Positions 17,101-25,213 of a stretch of 64,000 bases of DNA are shown in pieces. Under the pieces are notes generated by a model. That model saw nothing but the letters and a program-made list of their open reading frames with translations. It did no database searches and was not told where the DNA came from. The first letter of the stretch is position 1. Each line of letters starts with the position of its first letter. This stretch comes from DAOMNN01 sp964404505 (GTDB taxonomy: Bacteria; Pseudomonadota; Gammaproteobacteria; Burkholderiales; Rhodocyclaceae). The position numbers and the translations under genes were made by a program. The stretch is from NCBI GenBank assembly GCA_964404505.1, contig CAYOKH010000002.1:1-64000 (forward strand), in the 5' to 3' direction.

Positions 17101-17747
17101 ACAGGGCGCTGGTCGACACGGTACGCGCGGCCGAGCAGACCCTATCCGGGAACGGCAATTGGACACTGACCGACGCCGTCGCGCGTGGCTACGCCAAGCT
17201 GCTCGCATACAAGGACGAGTATGAAGTTGCCCGGCTGTACTCCGACGGAAGATTCAGCAGGGCGCTCGAAGAGAACTTCGAAGGGGACCTGACGCTCTCC
17301 TTCCATATGGCGCCGCCCCTGCTGGTGAAGAGCAGCGACGGGACCCCGCCCGTCAAGGTTCGCTACGGGCCGTGGCTGCTGCGCGTGATGAGATGGCTGG
17401 CAATGGGCAAGCGCGTGCGCGGGACCTGGCTGGATCCGTTCGGACGCACAGCCGAGCGGTGCATGGAGCGGGCGCTGGCGGAGCGCTATGCGGAAATGAT
17501 CGCAATGCTGTTGCGCAAGCTCGCGCCCGAGACACTCGAAACCGCCGTGGAACTTGCCAGTCTTCCGGAAGGCATTCGCGGCTTCGGGCACGTCAAACTG
17601 GACAGCCTTCGACGGGTCGTCGCTCGTGAGGCGGAACTGATGCAGCGCCTCGGCGAGGAAGCGCTCCTAGTACAGGCAGTCCCCCGAAGTGCGCTTCGTC
17701 ACCCGGAACCGGGATTGAAGGGAATCCCGGTCGTTACCGTGCGATAG
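14142..17747 (+). CDS. Indolepyruvate ferredoxin oxidoreductase family protein (fused)
   Basis: Thiamine-diphosphate enzyme that oxidises aryl-pyruvates (indole-, phenyl- or 4-hydroxyphenylpyruvate) to the aryl-acetyl-CoA with reduction of ferredoxin. The 1201-residue polypeptide fuses several parts. Residues ~25-250 form an alpha pyrimidine-binding region (SGYRGSPLGGFDQALW). A ThDP-binding region with CSGCPHNTS follows near 465. A ferredoxin-like segment near 665-710 holds cysteine motifs (CEGCGDCGQQSNC and CNKDYSCVQGFC). A gamma domain lies near 745-930 (GVGGTGVVTIGALV), and a C-terminal DUF6537-type region follows. With the adjacent Lrp regulator this suggests catabolism of phenylalanine, tyrosine or tryptophan by keto-acid oxidation. 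The exact substrate cannot be read from the sequence. Confidence 0.93.
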   Translation: MNSPGTNRDGSAIAAATSATRGHQRSVLARPDYRLSDNLGSRHGTVFLTGLQALVRLPLMQAALDRSRGLSTAGFVSGYRGSPLGGFDQALWRAGKLLRAGNIEFLPAINEELGGTAVLGSQQVESDPDRSVDGVFAMWYGKGPGVDRAGDALKHGNAYGSSPRGGVLVVAGDDHGCVSSSMPHQSDLAMQAWSMPVIHPGNVAEYLEFGLYGWALSRFSGNWVGFKAISEVVESAMTVDLDQVHTEFCPPTDHVAPDGGLHYRWPDLPSLTIEQRLSAKLDAVRAFARANSIDRWICPSPHADLGIVTVGKAHFDFLEVLRRLGLKPADLESAGIRVYKVGLVFPLEPTRVEAFVSGLSEVLVIEEKAPVVERQLMEMLFNRSGNRPRVLGKHDATGRPLLPAVGELRPSRIMPALAQWLAAHKPALDRREHVRDFTAPELLANVGDTVRRLPYFCSGCPHNTSTRVPEGSIAQAGIGCHFMASWMDRSTTGLIQMGGEGVDWAAHSRFTLRPHVFQNLGDGTYFHSGSLAIRQAIAAKANMTYKILYNDAVAMTGGQPVDGVIGVERIARQVEAEGVRKLAVVSDEPEKYRGQESLFPPGTTFHHRNELDAVQRRLREVEGVSCLIYDQTCAAEKRRRRKKGEYPDPDRRIFINAEVCEGCGDCGQQSNCLSVLPLETPFGRKRQIEQSSCNKDYSCVQGFCPSFVSVEGARLRKRVARLSSEALDALIADLPIPEFALDEAPYDMLITGVGGTGVVTIGALVSMAAHLDGMASSQLDFMGFAQKGGAVLAFVRWARRPDLLNQVRIDTQQADLLLACDLVVGASADALQTVRRGRTRIIASSHRNPTDRFVRDPDASLHAEALLDKLRFAAGDDALETVDTYDLALRLLGDSIGANILLLGYAWQRGRVPVSLAALDRAIELNGVAVDMNRMAFNLGRLAAEQPQTVVELAEEPPPRALTLDELIAQREEHLRGYQDAAYAARYRALVDTVRAAEQTLSGNGNWTLTDAVARGYAKLLAYKDEYEVARLYSDGRFSRALEENFEGDLTLSFHMAPPLLVKSSDGTPPVKVRYGPWLLRVMRWLAMGKRVRGTWLDPFGRTAERCMERALAERYAEMIAMLLRKLAPETLETAVELASLPEGIRGFGHVKLDSLRRVVAREAELMQRLGEEALLVQAVPRSALRHPEPGLKGIPVVTVR

Positions 17748-17772
17748 CCCTCTCCGGTCGTCGCACGCGGGA

Positions 17773-18384
17773 TCAGCCGCCGGCCTGCACCGCTACGGGG
17801 GAAGCGCTTGAAGACGCAAGCGCGCTATCCGCACCCTTGCGCGTTGCAGTAGCTGCATCGAGCGCCTTCACATCACCGGAGATCTGGCCCCCTTCCTCTA
17901 TCAGGATCGTGCCGTAGCGTATCTTGCCGCTGACCCGCCCGCTCGCGTGAATGATCAGTTGCCGGCGGGCAGTCAGTTCTCCATCGAACTGCCCGTGTAT
18001 CTCGGCGACGTCGATACCCACCGTTCCGGAGAACGCGCCGTTCTCGGCAATCCGGATGACCCGGCTGTCCATCGTCGCCTCGACGCGTCCCTCGACGACG
18101 AGAGTATCGCAATCCAGGATCTCGGCACCCTTGAGTTTGACCTCAGGCCCGACGATCAAGCGGCTGTCGCCGGTCTTGGCCTCTTCAGGCTGTGCGCCCG
18201 TACCGCCCGTGCCGGCCGACGATGCGGGCTGGCCGGCAGCTGCGGTAGAGGACTCGCGTTGACCGGCACTGCCTTCGCCCTGGAAAGCGGAACTTCCCCC
18301 GGTCTGAGCGCCCGGAACGAGTCGGCCTCCACGAGCAGGTTGCGGTTCTGGGGATTTCGGGAACAGGGTGGGCTTGTTGAACAT
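17773..18384 (-). CDS. Bactofilin family cytoskeletal protein
   Basis: Polymer-forming protein of 203 residues with the bactofilin beta-helix core (about residues 75-175: a run of short repeats containing LKGAEILDCDTLVVEGRVEA and GRVSGKIRYGTILIEEGGQI) flanked by a disordered Pro/Gly/Ser/Ala-rich N-terminus and a short C-terminal tail. Bactofilins form filaments without nucleotide and organise cell-wall enzymes or polar structures. The start at 18384 has AAGGAGAG upstream; an upstream in-frame extension lacks this. It is alone and convergent with the oxidoreductase gene. Confidence 0.9.
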   Translation of the reverse strand: MFNKPTLFPKSPEPQPARGGRLVPGAQTGGSSAFQGEGSAGQRESSTAAAGQPASSAGTGGTGAQPEEAKTGDSRLIVGPEVKLKGAEILDCDTLVVEGRVEATMDSRVIRIAENGAFSGTVGIDVAEIHGQFDGELTARRQLIIHASGRVSGKIRYGTILIEEGGQISGDVKALDAATATRKGADSALASSSASPVAVQAGG

Positions 18385-18837
18385 GATCTCTCCTTGAGTC
18401 CTTCCGGTCTGACGCGTGGACACACGCACGGATCCATTGAACCGACCGAGGCGATCACGCAGTTACGCGGGCAAGCCACCGCCCATCAGACCGGCTCAAG
18501 CCCGACCCGACCCTGCGATACGCGCCATTCGGCGGTGAATGAGCCGACAGTCTAAACGCCATGAGCGCGCTCCGGTGCCAATCTTGTTTCAAAGTCAACG
18601 AATGGCCGTCGCGGCAGGCGGAACGGATCGCACTCAGGGCACACCCGCGATTGCGCCTCGTGCGGCATATTGCGCAATAAATAACATGTAATTTCAACTA
18701 CTTGCCAGAGTCGTCACCACGCCCAAGCGAGCCCGATGAGGCCTTTCCGGGTCGAAAGTGACCGCACACGCGTGCGGTAATCCGTAACACGGGAAAAATC
18801 TGCTTACAAACCTGCAACCGGCGCGAGGCCACTGCGG
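18385..18837. other. Intergenic region, no gene seen
   Basis: 453 bases between the bactofilin start and the tldD stop. It holds the bactofilin upstream region, a short palindrome ATTGCGCAAT in an AT-rich patch near 18668-18680, and a 7-bp hairpin near 18760-18777 that could slow transcription after tldD. Open frames here have unfavourable composition and no recognisable product. Confidence 0.5.
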
Positions 18838-20286
18838 TCAAGCGGTGCCGCCTACCGTGAGCCCGTCAATGCGCACTGTGGGCTGCCCCACGCCCACCGG
18901 CACGCTCTGCCCATCCTTGCCGCATGTTCCCACGCCCGGATCCAGCGCCATGTCGTTGCCGATCATCGCGACGCGCGTCAGCGCGTCCGGTCCGTTGCCG
19001 ATCAGGGTCGCTCCCTTCACCGGCCGCGTGACCTTGCCGTTCTCGATGAGGTAGGCCTCGGAAGTCGAAAACACGAACTTGCCCGACGTGATGTCGACCT
19101 GCCCCCCGCCGAAGTTGACCGCGTACAAACCGTTTTTCACTGAAGCGATGATCTCCTGCGGATCCCTGTCGCCGTTCAGCATGCAGGTGTTGGTCATGCG
19201 CGGCAGCGGCAGATGGGCATAGGATTCGCGCCGTCCGTTACCCGTGGACCGTGTCCCCATGAGGCGGGCATTGAGCGTGTCCTGCATGTATCCGGTCAGC
19301 ACACCGTCTTCGATCAGCACCGTGCGCTCGGTCGGGTTGCCCTCATCGTCGATCGTGAGCGAGCCGCGTCGATCCGGAATCGTGCCATCGTCGACGACCG
19401 TCACGCCCCTGGCCGCAACGGACTGCCCAACCCGCCCGCTGAATGCGGAACTTCCCTTGCGGTTGAAATCGCCCTCGAGTCCGTGACCGATCGCTTCGTG
19501 CAACAGAATGCCGGGCCAGCCGGATCCAAGCACGACGGTCATCGTTCCGGCAGGAGCCGGGTCGGCCCCCAGGTTCGTGCGGGCCTGATGCACCGCAGCG
19601 TGCGCATACTCGCGCAGGCGCTCCGGGGTGAACCAGGCATAATCGAAACGCCCGCCCCCGCCCGCACTGCCCTGCTCGCGCCGACCACCCTCTTCCATGA
19701 TCACGGTCACCGACGCCCGCACCAGGGGCCGCACGTCGGCCGCCATGTGACCATCGTTGCGCGCAACCAGCACAACCTCCCAGGATCCGGCAATGTGGGC
19801 CATGACCTGCGTGACGCGCGGATCTGCGGCACGCGCAAAGCCTTCCAGGCGCTCGAGCAGTGCCACTTTCGCAGTATCGTCGAGTGACGCGAGCGGGTCG
19901 TCTGCGCGATAGAGGGGCCTGCCGGCCGCGCCTGCCGAAACCGCGACCCGGTTCGGACTTCCCCCACCTGCGGCGATCGCCCGAGTGGCTTGCGCCGCAG
20001 CGGTCAGCGCCGGCATGGAAATATCGTCCGAGTAGGCAAATGCAGTCTTCTCACCGCTGATTGCACGCACACCCACACCCTGCTCGATGTTGAAGCTGCC
20101 CGACTTCACGATTCCCTCTTCCAGACTCCACCCCTCCGAGCGGTGGTACTGAAAATAGAGGTCCGCATAATCGAGGCGGTGCTGCATCAGGGTGTCGAAT
20201 GCCTTGTCGATGCCACCCCGGCCCAGATCACGGGAAGCGAGCAGATAGCGGTCGGCAAGGTCGAGGGCGCTGGGTTGCTTGGTCAT
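18838..20286 (-). CDS. tldD: Metalloprotease TldD
   Basis: Catalytic subunit of the TldD/TldE heterodimer, a zinc protease that degrades unfolded peptides in the cytoplasm (in E. coli it processes microcin B17 and the CcdA antitoxin). The 482-residue protein has the zinc motif HEAIGHGLEGDF near residue 260 and the conserved C-terminal segments ending in GLTVGG. The partner TldE (PmbA) is encoded at 55.6 kb in this window. It is the last gene of the yhdP - nitrilase - tldD run. Confidence 0.96.
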   Translation of the reverse strand: MTKQPSALDLADRYLLASRDLGRGGIDKAFDTLMQHRLDYADLYFQYHRSEGWSLEEGIVKSGSFNIEQGVGVRAISGEKTAFAYSDDISMPALTAAAQATRAIAAGGGSPNRVAVSAGAAGRPLYRADDPLASLDDTAKVALLERLEGFARAADPRVTQVMAHIAGSWEVVLVARNDGHMAADVRPLVRASVTVIMEEGGRREQGSAGGGGRFDYAWFTPERLREYAHAAVHQARTNLGADPAPAGTMTVVLGSGWPGILLHEAIGHGLEGDFNRKGSSAFSGRVGQSVAARGVTVVDDGTIPDRRGSLTIDDEGNPTERTVLIEDGVLTGYMQDTLNARLMGTRSTGNGRRESYAHLPLPRMTNTCMLNGDRDPQEIIASVKNGLYAVNFGGGQVDITSGKFVFSTSEAYLIENGKVTRPVKGATLIGNGPDALTRVAMIGNDMALDPGVGTCGKDGQSVPVGVGQPTVRIDGLTVGGTA

Positions 20287-20387
20287 GGTCTATCCAGGTT
20301 GAGCACTGACCGTGTGACACCGTCAGTGCGAAAACGATCTGCGCGATTACGGATTCGCATCCGCCGTCCCGCTCATGCCCGGGAAAT

Positions 20388-21242
20388 TCAGACGCCCAGG
20401 CTACGGTGCCGCAAGGCCGGGAGACTTTCCCGAACGGCGGCAATGCGCTGCAGGTCGAGATCCGCCACGATCACGCCGGCGCCTTCCTCGCGGCAGGCGA
20501 GGATCTCGCCCCAGGGGTCGATGATCATCGAATGTCCCCACGTCACACGCCCGCTCGGGTGGCGGCCGCCCTGCGCGGGCGCCATCACGAAACACTGGTT
20601 CTCGATCGCACGCGCGCGCAACAGCACCTCCCAGTGGGCCCTGCCGGTGGTCCAGGTGAATGCCGATGGCACGATGATGAGATTGACGTCGCCCATCGCG
20701 CGAAACAGCTCGGGAAAGCGAAGGTCGTAACACACCGACAGGCCGACCCGGCCAGGCGGAGCGTCGAAGGTTACGACTTCGCGACCCGGCTCGATCGTTG
20801 CCGATTCGTCGTAACGCTCGGCGCCTTTCTGGAAACCGAAGAGGTGGACCTTGTCGTAGCGGGCGATCCGTTCCCCGCACGAACCGAATACCAGCGTGGA
20901 GTTGCGCACCTTTGCGTGCGAACGCGCACGCAGCGGAATCGTTCCGCCCACCAGCCAGACGCGGTGACGCACTGCCATGTCGCGGAGGAAATCCTGCAAC
21001 GGCCCGTGCCCCTCATCCTCGCGAATCCGCACTTTGGCCGTCTCGTCCGCGTCGATGAGCGCAAAGTACTCGGGCAGCGCAACGAGCGTCGCACCGGCAG
21101 CGGCGGCCTGTGCAATCAGCGCGCCGGCCACCTCGAGATTGGCATCCACTTCGGGGCCCGATACGGTCTGGATTGCGGCGATTCGGACCACCGCAGGCGC
21201 CTGCGCAGGCATGCTCGCTTCATTGTGTTCCATCGGGTCCAT
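20388..21242 (-). CDS. Carbon-nitrogen hydrolase (Nit2/omega-amidase-like)
   Basis: Nitrilase-superfamily amidase of 284 residues with the Glu-Lys-Cys triad: the glutamate of ALPEYFAL (near residue 60), the lysine of YDKVHLFG (near 130) and the cysteine of SVCYDLRFPE (near 170). Bacterial members in this context resemble Nit1/Nit2, which hydrolyse deaminated glutathione or alpha-ketoglutaramate as metabolite repair; the choice between them is inference. The start at 21242 overlaps the end of yhdP by 23 bases, suggesting translational coupling. Confidence 0.9.
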   Translation of the reverse strand: MDPMEHNEASMPAQAPAVVRIAAIQTVSGPEVDANLEVAGALIAQAAAAGATLVALPEYFALIDADETAKVRIREDEGHGPLQDFLRDMAVRHRVWLVGGTIPLRARSHAKVRNSTLVFGSCGERIARYDKVHLFGFQKGAERYDESATIEPGREVVTFDAPPGRVGLSVCYDLRFPELFRAMGDVNLIIVPSAFTWTTGRAHWEVLLRARAIENQCFVMAPAQGGRHPSGRVTWGHSMIIDPWGEILACREEGAGVIVADLDLQRIAAVRESLPALRHRSLGV

Positions 21243-24200
21243 CCTGCCTGGGCTGCGGTCCTCCGGAGATCTTCTCGACCACCGGATCGGCCCAGCTTCC
21301 GCTTATCGCATAACTGAAGGCGAACATCCGTTCGATCGGATCGCTCAGAACCTTTTGCGCGAGGTACGCGACGACACCTGCTATGGGGTTGATCAGCCCC
21401 GCCGCGGCACCCACTGCCACCGACTCGGACAAGGTCGGTTGAACGAGGACGACCAGATCCTGGGTTTCATTCGCGACGTTCGCCGATCCCGTAATCCAGA
21501 TTCTGGCGGCCGGACCGGCAATCCTGAGATCTTCGGTGCGCATTACGCCTGAGGCCATCGCGATGCTACCGGAAATGGACTCGAAGGCGAATCCTTCACT
21601 GAACACGTCCCGAAAATCCAGGGTCAGGCGTCGCGGCAACGACTGCAGACTCAGCACACCGAGCAGGCGACCCACGCCCGGCTCCAGCTTTCGGAACTGT
21701 CCCTTGCGTGCTTCCAGCTCGATCGCTCCGGACAGCGATGGATGGTGGATACGGGTCGGTACACCGTGCCACTCGATCCGCCCGGTGAGCAAGGCGCTCC
21801 CGCCCCGCACCGCTTCCGGATAGCCGAGGCGATCGAGGAGCGTGCCGATATCGCGCGTTTCGAGCCGGAAGCCGAGTTCGGTCAGCGAATTTCGCCCCGA
21901 GCGCCATTGACCCGACCCGTTGAGTTCGCCCTCCGGATTGTCGATCTGCAACTTGCTCAGGGCCCACAGCCCGTCCTCGTTGTGCGCCTGCAGTTCGAGA
22001 CGCCCGAGATCCATCCCCCGCAACACGAACCGCTCGGCGATGATGTCCAGGGCCGGCAGATTGCGCAATGGTTCATCCGCTGCGGCGTCGTCGGCATGCC
22101 TGTCGATGTCGTCGTCGGCGCCCATCGTGACATGCTCGAAGCGCGCGCTCAGTGCGCCCTCGCCCGCACTGCGCCAGTCGAACGAACCGCTTGCCTGATC
22201 GCTCGAGATCCGCCCCTTCCAGCCACCCGTGTCGCCCAGCACTCCCAGTTCCAGTGCCGATATGGTTCGGCCGAGAACCGTGACCCGGTTCGCGCGCAGG
22301 TCGATCCCGGCGATGGGCATTCCACCGGAATCCGGGCCGTCGATGCCGCTCCCCTGCGCCAGTATCCCGCGCCACGCATCGAGGTCGATCTCATCCAGCT
22401 TGGCCGACAGCATCATTCCGCGCGGGGCCGTCGCCATCCGGGAGAAGATCCCGATCCCACCCCGCTCGACCTCCCATCCCCCCGCACCCCGGCGCACGAT
22501 CAGTTCCCCTGCACCGATATCGCGAAGCTCGACGCGAATCGCCTCACCGCTCCCGTCCCTGCGAAGATCCGCTTCCACTCTCAGCGGCCACTGGGTTTCT
22601 GCGCGCTTGTTGAATGGGTACGGGAGACTGGACGAAACACCCGCGAGGGTGCTCGTCAGCGCAACCTTCGCCACGTGGGGATGGATGTCGATCTCTGCCT
22701 CCCACTCGGCGGTGCCCGACACATGCGCCAGGACGGGCCAGTCGAGGAATTCCCCGAGCGCTCGCATCGCGGCACCACCTTCGACCGCAAGGCGCACCCC
22801 CCCACCTTCCGGCGTGCGTGCAGACAACCGCAACGGTTCGCCGAGCGCACGGGCGCTTGCATCGCTTATGGTCAGTTCATCACGCGTAAACCGCACTCGT
22901 CCGGAGGCATCAGTGAGCGCCGGCAGGCCCTCCATCACGCCGATCCGGTTGCCGGTGAAGCGGTACTCCCCGTCCACCCGCGTGCTGTCGATATCGCGGA
23001 GCGGCATCGCCAGGCTCAGGGCCAGCACTCCCCTGCCCTCCGCGGTCATGTGATCCGTGAAACCATCGATACGCGCGGCAACCGGACTTGAGGACACGAA
23101 ACGCAGGAATTCCCGCGTCGGCCCTGCTGCACTCCCCTGAATGGTCATGAGCGGGCCACCCGGCTCGTCGAGACGAGGCACGTCAGCCACGACCTTGGCA
23201 AGCGTGACACCCAGGATGCGCGCGCGATCGGCGCTGATGCGCATCCCCGGACCCTCGAAGCGCAGCTCGGCATCGATTGCATCGATGGCAGGCCAGCCCT
23301 GCGCGAAGACGAGGCCTGCACCGGCAACGCGTACGGTCACCAGGAATTGTCCCGATCGTCCATCCTCGAACGGGAATTCGTCCAGGTTGCCCTTCAGGCG
23401 CAGACGCGCGTCCGGCACGAACCCGCCGGACAGCGCACCGCGAAGCCAGTTACGCGTGTACTCCCTCACCGCCCAGGGCAGATAGCGCCATACGGCCTGG
23501 CCTTCCGCACGCGTCAAGCGCGCCGCGAAATCGATTTCGCCGCGCCCTCCCGCTATCGGAAAGTACCGCCCCGAGGCGCTCCCGGCCGCATCCGCGTTCT
23601 CGAAGCGCGCACCGTCGAGCATGAGCTCCAGCCGTCCGCTGCGGCGCGTCCACCCGCCTTCGGCGTGGATCGAGGTAAAGGCAAGGCGCGGTTCGGGGAA
23701 CACCGCCGGCACATCGACGGCGGCATCGCTTCCGACCAGGCTGAAACGCCCGCTGTCGTTCTCTCCCGAAAGCTCGCCGGAGAAACCCGCGATACCGGGT
23801 ACCACGCCGCGCGGATTAAGGTGCAGTCCGGAGAACCGGGTCCGCACCGACCATGCCGGTTCGCCGCTTCCCTGTCGATTCCATTCGAAGTTCAGATCTT
23901 CGAGTGTTCCGCTGGGGCCAAAGGCTGCCAGCCCCTCGCGTAATGCGTCGCCGAGCGGCAGATGGCCGGCCAGTTGCGCAAGCACGCCGATATCGAGCGT
24001 GCTGGCCTTGAATGTTCCTCCCGCATGCCGCACATCGGCGATGTCGCGAACCGTCAGGTCGAGATCGGTCGGGGGAAGGCGCACAGCGTCCCCGGCGACC
24101 AGCGTCAAGGATCGCGTCGTGAACTCGTACCCGCGGGCGATTCTCTTGCCGCTGAAACTTCCTCTCACGCGATCCAGGCGCAACTCCGGAAGCTCGTCGG

Positions 24201-25092
24201 ACAAGCGCGTCGACACGTCGTCCAGCGCCACGTTGGCGCTCAATACGCGCGGCATCCCGTCGATGACGTCGATCCAGGCGCGAACGCCGCCCAGGCCATC
24301 GAGCGGCACCGGATAATCAACCCACGTGCTCCACGCGCCCAGGTCCGCGCCATCGAGGGCGACATAGATCTTGCCGGCCCAGGTTGCCGGATCTCCGGGT
24401 CGAACACTGACCAGATCGCCGCGCACGTCGAGCATCGAGGCGATCTCGGCGGGCGGATTCGAACGAATGCCGAAACGGTAGCGGGCCCCATGTCGCGACA
24501 GCCTGAAATTGACATCCGTGAGTCGCAGGGTATGCACCCCCCGCAGGCCGTCGGACCAGCTCAGCGTCGCGTCCAGGATCACCGTCTCGCGCTGTCCGAG
24601 CAACCATTCGGCAAGGCCGCCGCCGCTCGCATCCGGATCTATCCGGACGCCGGCAACGAAAATCTGCCCATCAGGCGCACGTCTGAGCGCCAGCTCGGGC
24701 GAGAAGAGCACGAGCCGATCGAAGTACGCCTGGCCACGCAACAGGGACGACCAGGCCAGGGTCGCATCCACTTTCCCGAGTCGCAGGGCGGCCTCGCCAT
24801 GCTGGTCGAGGATGCTCAGACCGGAAAGGTGCAGGCGCGGGCGCAGCCCCGACCAGTCAGCCGACAATGCGTCGATGGAAACCGGGAGGCCGATTGCGTG
24901 TTCGAGGGCGGCGACGATTTGAGGCCTATACTCGTGCACCCGCGGAACCAGTACTTCGCGCACGACAAGGAACATGACCGCGAGCGCGAAAAACCCGACG
25001 ATCGCAGCAATCGAGACGAATCGGGCAAGGGCTTCGCCGCCGCGGGAGGGCGGTGCTTGGTCAGTCGAGCTGCGAGGCAACGGGCTTTTCAT
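21220..25092 (-). CDS. yhdP: YhdP family protein (AsmA-like, TIGR02099)
   Basis: Very large inner-membrane-anchored protein (about 1290 residues) with one N-terminal transmembrane segment (about residues 25-45) and a long periplasmic part made mostly of beta structure, ending in the AsmA-like C-terminal domain. YhdP, TamB and YdbH are bridge-like proteins that carry phospholipids to the outer membrane. The start used, MKSPLPRS at 25092, has only a poor ribosome binding site; an in-frame codon at 25176 would add 28 residues. It is divergent from glnE and co-oriented with the nitrilase and tldD genes. Confidence 0.9.
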   Translation of the reverse strand: MKSPLPRSSTDQAPPSRGGEALARFVSIAAIVGFFALAVMFLVVREVLVPRVHEYRPQIVAALEHAIGLPVSIDALSADWSGLRPRLHLSGLSILDQHGEAALRLGKVDATLAWSSLLRGQAYFDRLVLFSPELALRRAPDGQIFVAGVRIDPDASGGGLAEWLLGQRETVILDATLSWSDGLRGVHTLRLTDVNFRLSRHGARYRFGIRSNPPAEIASMLDVRGDLVSVRPGDPATWAGKIYVALDGADLGAWSTWVDYPVPLDGLGGVRAWIDVIDGMPRVLSANVALDDVSTRLSDELPELRLDRVRGSFSGKRIARGYEFTTRSLTLVAGDAVRLPPTDLDLTVRDIADVRHAGGTFKASTLDIGVLAQLAGHLPLGDALREGLAAFGPSGTLEDLNFEWNRQGSGEPAWSVRTRFSGLHLNPRGVVPGIAGFSGELSGENDSGRFSLVGSDAAVDVPAVFPEPRLAFTSIHAEGGWTRRSGRLELMLDGARFENADAAGSASGRYFPIAGGRGEIDFAARLTRAEGQAVWRYLPWAVREYTRNWLRGALSGGFVPDARLRLKGNLDEFPFEDGRSGQFLVTVRVAGAGLVFAQGWPAIDAIDAELRFEGPGMRISADRARILGVTLAKVVADVPRLDEPGGPLMTIQGSAAGPTREFLRFVSSSPVAARIDGFTDHMTAEGRGVLALSLAMPLRDIDSTRVDGEYRFTGNRIGVMEGLPALTDASGRVRFTRDELTISDASARALGEPLRLSARTPEGGGVRLAVEGGAAMRALGEFLDWPVLAHVSGTAEWEAEIDIHPHVAKVALTSTLAGVSSSLPYPFNKRAETQWPLRVEADLRRDGSGEAIRVELRDIGAGELIVRRGAGGWEVERGGIGIFSRMATAPRGMMLSAKLDEIDLDAWRGILAQGSGIDGPDSGGMPIAGIDLRANRVTVLGRTISALELGVLGDTGGWKGRISSDQASGSFDWRSAGEGALSARFEHVTMGADDDIDRHADDAAADEPLRNLPALDIIAERFVLRGMDLGRLELQAHNEDGLWALSKLQIDNPEGELNGSGQWRSGRNSLTELGFRLETRDIGTLLDRLGYPEAVRGGSALLTGRIEWHGVPTRIHHPSLSGAIELEARKGQFRKLEPGVGRLLGVLSLQSLPRRLTLDFRDVFSEGFAFESISGSIAMASGVMRTEDLRIAGPAARIWITGSANVANETQDLVVLVQPTLSESVAVGAAAGLINPIAGVVAYLAQKVLSDPIERMFAFSYAISGSWADPVVEKISGGPQPRQDGPDGTQ

Positions 25093-25213
25093 CCTGGCTG
25101 TGTTCACGATACGACGGGCAAGCCCGGGCTTGGCTACAATCTGGCGGGTGGGCACGACGAATCCGCCCGAATGCACCGAACAGTATTCATTTTATCCCTG
25201 ATACCCAGCATCC

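Noticed and set aside
18455..18697. 80-codon frame between the bactofilin and tldD genes
   Set aside because: No ribosome binding site, unusual residue make-up and no family; treated as non-coding.
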